In this document: positions 1-7,194 of the stretch, one piece after another
How the letters are laid out: the number at the start of each line of letters is the position of its first letter
How positions within the stretch are numbered: position 1 is the stretch's first letter
Source of the DNA: Chryseobacterium camelliae
Lineage (GTDB): Bacteria > Bacteroidota > Bacteroidia > Flavobacteriales > Weeksellaceae
Direction: 5' to 3'
Length of the DNA stretch: 64,000 bases
Assembly (NCBI RefSeq): GCF_002770595.1
Contig: NZ_CP022986.1
Coordinates: 124,001-188,000, forward strand
The notes under the pieces: generated by a model
Told to the model about the DNA's origin: nothing
Seen by the model: only the letters and a program-made list of their open reading frames with translations
Databases searched by the model: none
Program-made: the position numbers and the translations under genes

Positions 1-284
1 AACAGCTGAGAGACCTTACCACTACGGAAGGGCAGATATTTGGGAAGCTGATGAACCGGGCTACCGGCAAAAACGTCTATGAAATTATCAAGGAACTGAG
101 AGGGGGATGGAGCGCTTTCTGGTGGAATGTAAAAGGAAAGATGGCTGATATCGATCTTAAGGACCAGTATAATCCTCATGTGAACCGTACGGATGAATTC
201 CTGGAATCCCTGTTGCAGTCCAACTGGAATTCAGGGTACCTTCAGCCTTATCCGGGGGCCAGTGATTTCAGAGTCAGAAAATAA
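1..284 (+). CDS. DUF4294 family protein, 3' end only
   Basis: The reading frame is open from the window edge (codons in phase from base 3) to a TAA at 282-284, so only the last 93 codons are present. The tail contains IIKELRGGWSAFWWN followed by an aspartate/asparagine-rich stretch, which I recognise as the C-terminal part of DUF4294, a family confined to Bacteroidota with no established function. The internal ATG at 51 is not the real start because the upstream codons continue the family pattern. A bidirectional hairpin follows immediately. Confidence 0.7.
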   Translation, partial: QLRDLTTTEGQIFGKLMNRATGKNVYEIIKELRGGWSAFWWNVKGKMADIDLKDQYNPHVNRTDEFLESLLQSNWNSGYLQPYPGASDFRVRK

Positions 285-289
285 AAAAG

Positions 290-315
290 AAATTCCTGTA
301 GCATTACAGGAATTT
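290..315. terminator. Bidirectional terminator between DUF4294 gene and Nudix gene
   Basis: An 11-bp perfect stem (290-300 with 305-315) closes a GCAT loop and is flanked by A-runs on the left and T-runs on the right, so it can serve both converging genes. The right arm contains the stop codon of the minus-strand Nudix gene. Confidence 0.85.
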
Positions 316-720
316 TTCTTTTAATTTATCGAAGACAATTTTATCTACCGGAAGTACAAAAGGATTATCCTCCCTGTTGATATCAATCCATTCCGTTTTT
401 TCAATACATGGATCCAGGATCAGGAAATCTTCTTCATTCAAGATGTCAACCAGATAATAAATCGTCAGCAGCTGTTCATTTTCTTTAAACCTTGACACCA
501 GGAAATGTTCCTGCGTATATAAGTGGCTTACAATATCAATTTTTACATTAAGTTCCTCGTCAAATTCACGGTGAAGGCAATCCAGTACTCCCTCGCCATA
601 TTCTAATCCGCCGCCCGGAAATTTCATCAGTGGCTCACCGGCATATTCTTCAAATAAGGTCAGTACTTTCTGGTCTTTTACAACGCAGGCATATACCCTG
701 ATGTTGATGTTGTCTATCAT
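304..720 (-). CDS. Nudix hydrolase
   Basis: A 138-residue protein with a complete Nudix box at residues 37-59: G37, E43, R51-E52 and E55-E56 fit G-x5-E-x7-RE-U-x-EE. The family cleaves nucleoside diphosphates linked to another group, using Mg2+ bound by the box glutamates. The length is typical of small stand-alone cytosolic Nudix enzymes. The substrate cannot be deduced; the flanking genes give no clue. The ATG start at 720 is followed by a good family N-terminus (IRVYACVVKDQKVL), and upstream of it lies low-complexity DNA. Confidence 0.85.
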   Translation of the reverse strand: MIDNINIRVYACVVKDQKVLTLFEEYAGEPLMKFPGGGLEYGEGVLDCLHREFDEELNVKIDIVSHLYTQEHFLVSRFKENEQLLTIYYLVDILNEEDFLILDPCIEKTEWIDINREDNPFVLPVDKIVFDKLKEKFL

Positions 721-790
721 ATGTCCTATTTTGTAAGGCTAAAATACGTAAAAATGATTAAAGTGGGGTGGTAGTGGTATTGTTGTATTC

Positions 791-822
791 ACGTATTTAT
801 GTATTTACGTCTTCATGTCTTT
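791..822. repeat. Degenerate 8-bp tandem array (4 units)
   Basis: Four consecutive octamers follow the pattern A(C/T)GT-(A/C)TT-(T/C): 791-798, 799-806, 807-814, 815-822. The array lies in the 237-bp spacer between mnmD and the Nudix gene, which are both on the minus strand, and no gene is present there. Confidence 0.7.
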
Positions 823-840
823 ATGATAATATATATAGTA

Positions 841-882
841 TAATGTATAATGTATAATGTATAATGTATAATGTATAATGTA
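841..882. repeat. Perfect 7-bp tandem array (6 units)
   Basis: Six exact head-to-tail copies of TAATGTA. A copy-number tract like this can change length by replication slippage. It lies upstream of the minus-strand Nudix gene and downstream of mnmD. Confidence 0.9.
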
Positions 883-924
883 TCGCTTATACCTCTTGTA
901 ATATGTAAGTATTATTCATCACTC

Positions 925-945
925 ATCAATTATCAATTATCATTC
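925..945. repeat. Short 7-bp tandem array
   Basis: Two exact ATCAATT units and a third degenerate unit (ATCATTC) precede the mnmD stop codon. It is the third low-complexity array in the same spacer. Confidence 0.6.
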
Positions 946-957
946 ATTACCTATTGC

Positions 958-1632
958 TCATAACTTCACTGCGTTGATCATTTCCCTTTTCCCGGGAGGG
1001 CCCTGTTTTTTTTCCACTGTGAAACCGAGCTCCTGAAGGATCCTGCGTACGCTGCCTTTGGATGAATAGGTTGTTAATAATCCGTTCATGCTCATTTTGT
1101 CAGCAACCAGTTCAAATAGGGGCTTTTCCCATAAGTCCGGTTGAACCCTCGCACCGAAGCAGTCATAGTAAACCAGGTTTATTTTCGGTAAATCGATGGT
1201 TTTCAGGTCGAAAAAGTCGCACTGGATTTTATGAAGGTAAAAGCCTGTAATGATTTCCACCGGTTTTTCCCATTCCGCATCATGAATTTTATGATAAATA
1301 TTTTTGAATTCAGGGTTATCAAAGAGTTCAAAATAGGCGAGATCATTTACTTCTGATTCATTTACCGGATATTTTTCAAGGGAAAAATAATGGATGACAT
1401 GATTTTTGTCAGTTTTTAAATATTCATTAATTGTTACCAAAACATTTAGACCTGTACCAAAACCCAGTTCTAAAATATTAATTTCGTAATCATTAATCAG
1501 ATTCATTCCGTTTTTAATAAACACATGTTCCGCTTCCTGTAGCGCTCCGTGATGTGAATGGTAATTTTCATTCAATTCATTGATAAACAGTGTTTTGCTG
1601 CCGTCATTCGTGGTCTTTATTTCTCTTTTCAA
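958..1632 (-). CDS. mnmD: tRNA 5-methylaminomethyl-2-thiouridine(34) methyltransferase, monofunctional
   Basis: SAM-dependent methyltransferase of the MnmD/DUF752 family, which makes the last methylation of the wobble uridine mnm5s2U34 in certain tRNAs. Motif I is seen as ELGFGTGLN; the family signatures YHSHHGA near the N-terminus and YYDCFGARVQPDLW follow. The oxidase half of E. coli MnmC is absent, as is normal in Bacteroidota. The frame can also be opened at a TTG at 1647, but that TTG lies inside a perfect -7 promoter box (TAAATTTG on the minus strand), so I prefer the TTG at 1632, which gives the common family N-terminus MKREIKTT. The start remains uncertain. It is divergent from ilvE. 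Confidence 0.85.
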   Translation of the reverse strand: MKREIKTTNDGSKTLFINELNENYHSHHGALQEAEHVFIKNGMNLINDYEINILELGFGTGLNVLVTINEYLKTDKNHVIHYFSLEKYPVNESEVNDLAYFELFDNPEFKNIYHKIHDAEWEKPVEIITGFYLHKIQCDFFDLKTIDLPKINLVYYDCFGARVQPDLWEKPLFELVADKMSMNGLLTTYSSKGSVRRILQELGFTVEKKQGPPGKREMINAVKL

Positions 1633-1639
1633 TCTATTT

Positions 1640-1672
1640 TTTGTCAAATTTACTCCAAAATTTTTATATTTG
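1640..1672 (+). promoter_or_regulatory. Candidate promoter of ilvE
   Basis: TTTG at 1640-1643, a 21-bp spacer and TATATTTG at 1665-1672 match the Bacteroidota -33/-7 consensus (TTTG and TAnnTTTG). A second -7 box, TAAATTTG, is at 1684-1691. Confidence 0.5.
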
Positions 1673-1716
1673 GAAAATTATGTTAAATTTGTGGAACATC
1701 ATAAAAAATTTTAGAA

Positions 1717-2790
1717 ATGATAATTCAAAAAACTGAAAACTCCAGAATTTCTGCATTCGACCCGGATAACTTTTCATTTGGAAATACTTTTGTTGATCAC
1801 ATGATCATCTGTGAGTATGAGAATGGAACATGGGGCGATGTAAAATTAGTACCGTACGGTCCGATCCCTTTTACACCTGCTATGATGGGGGTAAATTACG
1901 GACAGGCTTGTTTCGAAGGAATGAAAGCTTATAAAGATAAGGACGGGCAGGTTTTCCTTTTCAGGCCTGAAAAGAATTTTGAACGTATCAATAAATCAGC
2001 AAAACGTCTTGCGATGCCGGAAGTTACGGAAGAGATGTTCATCGACGGACTTAAAGCTCTTGTGGATATCGACCGAAACTGGATCCCGGACGGGGAAGGA
2101 ATGTCCCTGTATATCAGACCCCTGATTTTCGCTACCGAAGAAGCGCTTAAAGCGAGAATAGCGAACAAATATATGTTTGCTATTGTAGCGACACCGGCAA
2201 AAAGCTATTACACCGAACCGGTTTCCGTGAAAATTTCAGATCATTATTCAAGAGCTGCAAGCGGAGGAGTAGGTTCTGCCAAAGCAGCAGGAAATTATGC
2301 CGCTTCTTTTTACCCTACCCAACTGGCTATTGAAGAAGGCTATGAGCAAATCATCTGGACCGATGATGCGACTCATGATTATTTTGAAGAAAGCGGAACG
2401 ATGAACGTATTCGTAAGAATCAACGATACGATTTATACCCCTCCGACTTCCGAAAAAATCCTGGACGGTGTTACCAGAGACAGTTTTATCCAATTGGCAA
2501 AAAGGAGAGGAATAGATGTAAGAGTAGAGCCTATTAAAGTTACTGACGTTATCGAAGCCCAGAAAAACGGTACGCTGAAAGAAGTATGGGGTGTAGGAAC
2601 AGCAGTGGTAACAACAATCTTCCAGGCATTAGGATATAAAGGTGAAAAGCTTTCCCTTCCTCAGCTTTCTGATGAAGAGAGCTATGCGGCACAGCTTAAA
2701 AAAGACTTGGTTGACTTGCAGAGCAACCTTTCAGAAGATCCGTTCGGATGGAGGGTGCTGGTAGAAAAAAACATCCTTGAAACAGTATAA
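1717..2790 (+). CDS. ilvE: Branched-chain amino acid aminotransferase
   Basis: PLP-dependent class IV aminotransferase of 357 residues, the usual length of the long (type II) BCAT form. It interconverts leucine, isoleucine and valine with their 2-oxo acids using glutamate/2-oxoglutarate in the cytosol. The Schiff-base lysine is K189 in GSAKAAGNYA, and the class IV signature EESGTMN is at about 224-230. The N-terminal region MMGVNYGQACFEGMKAY is characteristic. It stands alone, divergent from mnmD, with its own predicted promoter. Confidence 0.95.
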   Translation: MIIQKTENSRISAFDPDNFSFGNTFVDHMIICEYENGTWGDVKLVPYGPIPFTPAMMGVNYGQACFEGMKAYKDKDGQVFLFRPEKNFERINKSAKRLAMPEVTEEMFIDGLKALVDIDRNWIPDGEGMSLYIRPLIFATEEALKARIANKYMFAIVATPAKSYYTEPVSVKISDHYSRAASGGVGSAKAAGNYAASFYPTQLAIEEGYEQIIWTDDATHDYFEESGTMNVFVRINDTIYTPPTSEKILDGVTRDSFIQLAKRRGIDVRVEPIKVTDVIEAQKNGTLKEVWGVGTAVVTTIFQALGYKGEKLSLPQLSDEESYAAQLKKDLVDLQSNLSEDPFGWRVLVEKNILETV

Positions 2791-2816
2791 GGTTATATAA
2801 CGACTTTATCATCATA

Positions 2817-2895
2817 AGGCTGTCTCAAAAGTAAAATACACTCAGAGAATCTCCTGAAACGATTCTTAGAGAAGGTTTTATTTATGAGACAGCTT
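2817..2895. repeat. 80-bp imperfect palindrome after ilvE
   Basis: Outer arms GCTGTCTCA (2819-2827) and TGAGACAGC (2885-2893) pair perfectly, and inner arms at 2841-2851 and 2861-2871 pair with one or two mismatches, so almost the whole segment can fold into one long hairpin ending in a T-run. It may simply be the ilvE terminator, or a small non-autonomous palindromic element. The rest of the 309-bp spacer (2791-3099) holds no gene. Confidence 0.6.
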
Positions 2896-3045
2896 TTTGT
2901 TTGTATGAAACACATAAAAGACGGCATTTTGACCTAGCAGAATAGGAATGCTTCAGATACCCGGATTACGGAGACCTCCGGTAATAAAGAAAGTGATACT
3001 ACCGGTTAATATACAATGATCAGACAACAATACATTTGATAAGCA

Positions 3046-3072
3046 AAAAACCGGCTATTAAAGTCGGTTTTT
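3046..3072. terminator. Bidirectional terminator
   Basis: A stem of 11 bp (3046-3056 with 3062-3072, one G-T pair) with loop ATTAA has A-runs on the left and T-runs on the right. It lies just past the stop of the minus-strand oxidoreductase gene at 3100. Confidence 0.8.
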
Positions 3073-3099
3073 ATCTTCATTCTCATATGTGTTAGCATT

Positions 3100-4008
3100 T
3101 CAGAACTGTTCATCAGTCAGTTCTCGATTTGCCATACTTCCTGCAATTCCACCTGAAGAAACGGCGTAAGAAACAGAACGCATCATGGCTGAATTATCTC
3201 CACAGGCAAAAACTCCCCTGACTGTTGTTTTCTGAAAATTATCAATCTTGATGTAACCCTGCTCGGTAAGCTCACAGCCTAAAGAAACAGGAATGTCAGA
3301 ATGTTGCCGGAACGGAACCGATGAATAAGCGACATCAAAACTCATTTTTTTCCCGTTTTTAAAAATTACATTTTTAAGCTGTCCGTTTTCATGTTCTATT
3401 TCTGTAATTTTATCTTCTACAACATTTATATTGTGGTTGTTCAGTTTTGCCGTTTGTCCAGCATTGAATTCGGCTTTTCCCTGGGGTAGAATGGTAATGT
3501 TATCGGTCAGATTATTAACCAACGAGCTTAGGTGAAATGCTTTTTCTCCGTTTGCCATAATTCCTGTTGTATGCCCGCTGAATTCGTATCCATGGCAATA
3601 CGGACAATGGATCAGGGATATGCCCCAACATTCTGAAAACCCTTTAATATCAGGCATTATGTCTTTTATCCCTGTGGCGAAAATGAGTTTTTTCGATGCC
3701 AATGTTTCGCCGGTTTCAATGGTAATTTGAAAACCATTCTCGTTTTGGGTTCCACTCACGGCAAAACCGTTAAGAAATTGTACCGTATCGTATTTCAAAA
3801 CCTGGGCTCTGGCTTTTTCAGCTATTTCACCGGGTTTTACTCCATCCTGGGTGATGAAATTATGTGAATGTGGTGTTTGGCGGTTACAGGGCATACCGTT
3901 ATCAATAATTAAAACATCGCGCATGGAACGTCCTAAAGCCATTGCTGCTGATAGCCCCGCGTAACTTCCGCCGATAATGATTACATCTAGATTTTTATGA
4001 TTTGTCAT
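3100..4008 (-). CDS. FAD-dependent thioredoxin reductase-like oxidoreductase
   Basis: A 302-residue protein of the low-molecular-weight thioredoxin reductase superfamily. The FAD Rossmann motif is GGSYAG at about 13-18, a CPYC redox motif (C135, C138) begins CPYCHGYE, and the FAD-closing motif GVFACGDN is near the C-terminus. The second dinucleotide motif, normally GxGxxA in NADPH-using enzymes, is degenerate here (TGIMANGEKAFHL). CxxCHGYE together with a poor NADPH motif resembles the subgroup containing the fungal dithiol oxidases GliT/HlmI, so an oxygen-dependent disulfide-forming role is possible. Thioredoxin reduction is the alternative. It is a single-gene unit. Confidence 0.8.
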   Translation of the reverse strand: MTNHKNLDVIIIGGSYAGLSAAMALGRSMRDVLIIDNGMPCNRQTPHSHNFITQDGVKPGEIAEKARAQVLKYDTVQFLNGFAVSGTQNENGFQITIETGETLASKKLIFATGIKDIMPDIKGFSECWGISLIHCPYCHGYEFSGHTTGIMANGEKAFHLSSLVNNLTDNITILPQGKAEFNAGQTAKLNNHNINVVEDKITEIEHENGQLKNVIFKNGKKMSFDVAYSSVPFRQHSDIPVSLGCELTEQGYIKIDNFQKTTVRGVFACGDNSAMMRSVSYAVSSGGIAGSMANRELTDEQF

Positions 4009-4115
4009 ACTGTTGAATTTTTAAATTTGGTTAACAGAAAGGCAGAACCATTAGGGTTAGTATGAACATTCCCTGTTGTAAGGATTCCTGTCTGATGATT
4101 ACCCGTTTAATTTGA

Positions 4116-4641
4116 TTATTTTTTAAGTATTAAAGCTTCTAATTCAATTTCAACCATGATTTCGGGCATCCCAAGTTCCTTGACGCCAATCCAGCTTCCT
4201 GTAGGAAAGTGTTTTTTTGTAAATTTCCTTTCTGTAAGAAGCATTTTTATGAAGCTCTCCCATATTGGTTGTATAGATATTTTCAAGTATGACATCGTCA
4301 TAAGTACAGCCATAATGTTTTAATATTTTATCCAGGCTTGCGTAGCAATTTTTCATTTGTTGCCGATAGTCGTTTTTTGCAGTGGGATTTCCTTTCTCGT
4401 CAATACTGATGATGCCTCCTATTTTTACGAGATTACCCACTCTGACGGCCTGAGTATAACCATACGTTTTTTCTAATTTGGGACGGAGGAGAAAGTAGTC
4501 AGGCCTTTCCGTCTTTTCAATTTCATTGGTCGTCCTGTCGGCTTTTTGAGGCTCCTGAGAGCAACTATGGAAAAGAAGGGATAACAGCAGGGGAGCTGTT
4601 GCCCTGAGAGCGGTTTTTGCAGATCGGATGTGTGTGTTCAT
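4116..4641 (-). pseudogene. RidA-family lipoprotein, frameshifted
   Basis: From the ATG at 4641 the frame encodes a lipoprotein signal with lipobox LFHSC and most of a RidA/YjgF domain (GGIISIDEKG, then ILENIYTTNM). After KEIYKK it leaves frame at a run of seven A on the coding strand (plus-strand T7 at 4212-4218). Removing one A joins it to HFPTGSWIGVKELG and VEIELEALILKK, the expected RidA C-terminus ending at 4116, for 174 residues in total. The arginine that RidA deaminases use (in FPARS) aligns with a glycine here, so imine deaminase activity was unlikely even when intact. The lesion could be real, a sequencing error in a homopolymer, or slippage. The gene shares a regulatory region with the divergent Fur-family gene. 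Confidence 0.8.
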
Positions 4642-4661
4642 AATCTTTAATGTATTTGACA

Positions 4662-4690
4662 CAAAGATAAATAAGTTTTCTTTAATGCAA
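4662..4690 (-). promoter_or_regulatory. Promoter of the RidA-like lipoprotein gene
   Basis: On the minus strand a TTG at 4690-4688, an 18-bp spacer and TATCTTTG (complement of 4662-4669) match the Bacteroidota promoter consensus. The -33 part lies inside dyad 1 of the Fur-type operator, so a bound regulator would block it. Confidence 0.6.
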
Positions 4691-4704
4691 CATTTTTGCA
4701 TTAA
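4682..4704. promoter_or_regulatory. Operator dyad 1 in the Fur-family/RidA divergent promoter
   Basis: Perfect inverted repeat with 9-bp arms TTAATGCAA and TTGCATTAA separated by 5 bp (CATTT). Size and symmetry fit a Fur-superfamily site. It covers the -33 region of the minus-strand promoter. Confidence 0.65.
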
Positions 4705-4705
4705 T

Positions 4706-4728
4706 TAAATGCGAATAATTTGCATTAA
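4706..4728. promoter_or_regulatory. Operator dyad 2, overlapping the Fur-family gene promoter
   Basis: The right arm TTGCATTAA is identical to dyad 1; the left arm TAAATGCGA matches it at 7 of 9 positions with the same 5-bp spacer. Its centre is 24 bp from that of dyad 1. It runs into the -7 box at 4726-4733. Confidence 0.6.
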
Positions 4729-4733
4729 ATTTG
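4726..4733 (+). promoter_or_regulatory. -7 box of the Fur-family gene
   Basis: TAAATTTG is a perfect TAnnTTTG box and predicts transcription starting near 4740. This rules out the TTG at 4731 as the translation start and supports the ATG at 4752. Confidence 0.6.
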
Positions 4734-4751
4734 CAGAAGAACAATAAAAAG

Positions 4752-5132
4752 ATGAAACGCAGAAACACACCGTCCAAAGCAGCAGTCCTGGAACTATTGG
4801 TAAAAGCGGGGAAAGCGATGAGTCGTGATGCTATCGAGGAAAAGATTGATGTACCAATGGACAGGGCTACGATATACAGAGTACTGAACCGCTTTTGTGA
4901 AGATGGAGTAGTCCATAAAATAGTTGCCGAAGATGGCAAACAGTATTTTGCAGTCTGTATAAAGTGTGACGAAAATAGTTTTACGGACAATCATTTTCAT
5001 TTTCGATGCACCCATTGCCAGACTATTGAATGCCTGCCGGAAGCCGTTCATTTCTCAGTTCCCGGCGGTTACCGTGTAGAAAGTGTGAATTGCATCCTCA
5101 CAGGACTTTGTAAGCGTTGCTCGGGGAAATAA
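4752..5132 (+). CDS. Fur-family metal-dependent transcriptional regulator
   Basis: A 126-residue Fur-superfamily repressor (Fur, Zur and PerR relatives). The N-terminal winged helix contains RATIYRVLNRFCEDGVV, and the C-terminal dimerisation half carries two CxxC pairs (C86/C89 and C120/C123) typical of the structural zinc site, plus H81 and H83 in NHFHF. Which metal it senses cannot be read with certainty. I set the start at ATG 4752 because the upstream TTG lies in the promoter. Two dyads in its own promoter and that of the divergent RidA-like gene imply autoregulation and control of that neighbour. Confidence 0.88.
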   Translation: MKRRNTPSKAAVLELLVKAGKAMSRDAIEEKIDVPMDRATIYRVLNRFCEDGVVHKIVAEDGKQYFAVCIKCDENSFTDNHFHFRCTHCQTIECLPEAVHFSVPGGYRVESVNCILTGLCKRCSGK

Positions 5133-5335
5133 TAGCTCAACCTTCATCAGGGAGAAAATTGCGTTTAGGAAAGCAATTTCTTATTAATGAAACCAGGAGT
5201 AACATAGGGAATACAGGAGTTAAGTCCTGCTTGTTTTACACTTTTATTCTCCGCAAAGTGCTGGTCCGTAGATTTATCTTTGGTGATGTGAGAAAAAGAT
5301 TTTTGCTGCCTGGTTATTATTTTAAAGTCATTGTT

Positions 5336-5367
5336 TTTGTAATTGATTCCTGAAATGTGTATTTTCG
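5336..5367 (+). promoter_or_regulatory. Candidate promoter of gldI
   Basis: TTTG at 5336-5339, 20 bp, then TATTTTCG at 5360-5367 (one mismatch to TAnnTTTG). The predicted leader is very short, which supports the ATG at 5376. The 5133-5335 stretch holds no recognisable gene. Confidence 0.45.
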
Positions 5368-5375
5368 CACCACCT

Positions 5376-5888
5376 ATGAAAAACATTGTTTTCTTATCCA
5401 TTCTCCTGCTTACCGGCTGCAACCGGAAAGCTGCCGAAACACACCCTCCTGTAGGAGGCGTCCTGAGCCGCAGCGATCTTGATATTTCCAGGGAAAGGAT
5501 GAAGAACCTGAATGCTACGGAGCGGAGACAGATCCAGGAATGGATCGCGACCCAGCCCGTAAAATTCTATGCTATGCCGCTTAATTACTGGGTGAACGCA
5601 CAGGATTTCAGCGGAAGAGCAAGAAGGGAAGACAATACGCTGATCTCCTATTCTTATGATCTTTATGATTTTGACCAGACCAAGATCTATGACCAACCTA
5701 TTGAACGGAGAGAAGCCAAGTTCGGACACTTTGATGAACTGAAAGCGGTAGAAAATGCTTTGCGGTATATCCATGATGGCGAGGAAGTTACCCTGTTGGT
5801 TCCGTCTGCTCTGGCGTACGGTACATACGGAGATGAGAAAAAAATAGATAACGACATTCCCCTGATCATAAAATTAAAAGCATTATAA
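5376..5888 (+). CDS. gldI: Gliding motility-associated FKBP-type peptidyl-prolyl isomerase lipoprotein
   Basis: A 170-residue lipoprotein (lipobox LLLTGC) with a C-terminal FKBP-like domain recognisable by EVTLLVPSALAYGTYGDEKK and the closing strand IPLIIKLKAL. This is the GldI pattern; in Flavobacterium johnsoniae GldI is needed for gliding and is thought to assist folding of envelope proteins of the gliding/type IX secretion apparatus. A TTG 33 bases upstream opens the frame further but would destroy the signal peptide. Its TAA stop touches the ATG of the next gene, another isomerase, so the two are surely co-transcribed. Catalytic activity of GldI proteins is not established. Confidence 0.85.
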   Translation: MKNIVFLSILLLTGCNRKAAETHPPVGGVLSRSDLDISRERMKNLNATERRQIQEWIATQPVKFYAMPLNYWVNAQDFSGRARREDNTLISYSYDLYDFDQTKIYDQPIERREAKFGHFDELKAVENALRYIHDGEEVTLLVPSALAYGTYGDEKKIDNDIPLIIKLKAL

Positions 5889-7004
5889 ATGAAATTGTTT
5901 AACAAAAATATAATTCTGGCAGCGGCAAGTGTTTCGCTGATGAGTTGTACACCAATTTATAAAAAAATGAACGTAGACAAAGAAACTTACGAAGGTCTTA
6001 ATGACGGACTCTATGCTAACCTTCAGACGTCCAAAGGAAACATGATTGTGAAGTTTGAGGATAAGAAAGCTCCGGTTACCGTAGCGAACTTCATCGGTCT
6101 TGCCGAAGGTAAAATTGATAACAAAGCGAAGGCTAAAGGTGTTCCTTTCTATGACGGAACCATCTTCCACAGAGTGATCAAGGATTTCATGATCCAGGGA
6201 GGAGACCCTCAGGGAACAGGGATGGGAGATCCGGGATATAAGTTTGAGGATGAAAGAAACGACCTGAAGCACACCGCAAAAGGGACGCTTTCCATGGCGA
6301 ATTCAGGACCGAATACCAACGGATCGCAATTCTTTATTACGGAAGTGGCTACGCCATGGCTGGACGGAAGACACACGATCTTCGGGAAAGTAGTAAAAGG
6401 AGAGGATGTGATTGATGCGATTGCCAACGTAGAAAAAGGTCCTCAGGACAAGCCTAAAACTGATGTTGTTCTTGAGAAAGTATCCGTATTCAGCAAAGGA
6501 GACGAATACAAGAACTATGATCCTGCAAAGACTTTCAACGAAGGAAAAGCAAAAATAGCAGAAAACAATAAAGCATATATTGCCAAAGAAGAAGCTGAGA
6601 AAAAAAGAAAAGAAGAGGAATTCAAAGCTAACCAGCTGAAAATGGTGGAAGACCTGAAAGCAGGAATGCAGAAAACGGAATCCGGACTGTATTATAAAAT
6701 CACCAAGACCACTGCAGGAAAGGCTCCGAAATCGGGGGATAATGTATCGGTACATTATGCAGGAAAACTGGTTGACGGAACCGAATTCGATTCTTCATTC
6801 AAAAGAAATGAGCCGATCGACATTCCAATCGGAATGGGAAGAGTGATCAAAGGCTGGGACGAAGGGATTCTTTTGCTGAAAGAGGGTGAAACGGCTACTT
6901 TACTGATCCCGCCGGCAATGGGTTACGGGGAAAGAGGAGCAGGAGGTGTGATCCCGCCTAATGCATGGCTGGTTTTCGATGTTGAACTTGTAAAAGTACA
7001 GTAA
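5889..7004 (+). CDS. Dual-domain peptidyl-prolyl isomerase (cyclophilin plus FKBP)
   Basis: A 371-residue lipoprotein (lipobox SLMSC, C20) that fuses two unrelated isomerase folds: a cyclophilin domain at about 38-205 (FHRVIKDFMIQGGDPQGTG, NGSQFFIT) and an FKBP domain at about 275-371 (VSVHYAGKLVDGTEFDSS, IPPAMGYGERGAGGVIPPN). They are joined by a charged, probably helical linker rich in K and E (about 215-262). The cyclophilin-first order is the CFBP arrangement described for Flavobacterium and Treponema. No acidic export signal follows the lipidated cysteine, so a periplasm-facing location is likely. The start directly abuts the gldI stop, implying a shared role in folding exported proteins. 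Confidence 0.93.
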   Translation: MKLFNKNIILAAASVSLMSCTPIYKKMNVDKETYEGLNDGLYANLQTSKGNMIVKFEDKKAPVTVANFIGLAEGKIDNKAKAKGVPFYDGTIFHRVIKDFMIQGGDPQGTGMGDPGYKFEDERNDLKHTAKGTLSMANSGPNTNGSQFFITEVATPWLDGRHTIFGKVVKGEDVIDAIANVEKGPQDKPKTDVVLEKVSVFSKGDEYKNYDPAKTFNEGKAKIAENNKAYIAKEEAEKKRKEEEFKANQLKMVEDLKAGMQKTESGLYYKITKTTAGKAPKSGDNVSVHYAGKLVDGTEFDSSFKRNEPIDIPIGMGRVIKGWDEGILLLKEGETATLLIPPAMGYGERGAGGVIPPNAWLVFDVELVKVQ

Positions 7005-7026
7005 TATTATCTGAATAAAACTCAAG

Positions 7027-7052
7027 AGCCATCCGTAAGGATGGCTTTTTTT
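7027..7052 (+). terminator. Terminator of the gldI-isomerase operon
   Basis: Perfect 8-bp stem AGCCATCC/GGATGGCT, GTAA loop, then a run of seven T. Confidence 0.9.
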
Positions 7053-7194
7053 ATTGTCTGAAGCATATTTTGTAACGACCTGCACTCATTCATCGACTGA
7101 TTCAACTGAAAGAGAGTATGATTAATATAATCTGATCATTTTAATGATGCTTTCATTTTAATCAAAATCTATCAACTAAAATATCTGAATCATC

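Noticed and set aside
841..882. Possible CRISPR array
   Set aside because: The units are 7 bp without spacers and no cas gene is present; it is a simple tandem repeat.
2817..2895. Insertion sequence remnant
   Set aside because: No transposase fragment and no visible target duplication; reported only as a palindrome or terminator.
4682..4990. 102-codon minus-strand frame covering the divergent promoter
   Set aside because: It lies opposite the Fur-family gene and its operators; no domain is recognisable.
5117..5353. 78-codon plus-strand frame after the Fur-family gene
   Set aside because: It overlaps the end of the regulator gene, contains the gldI promoter, has no family resemblance and non-coding-like composition.
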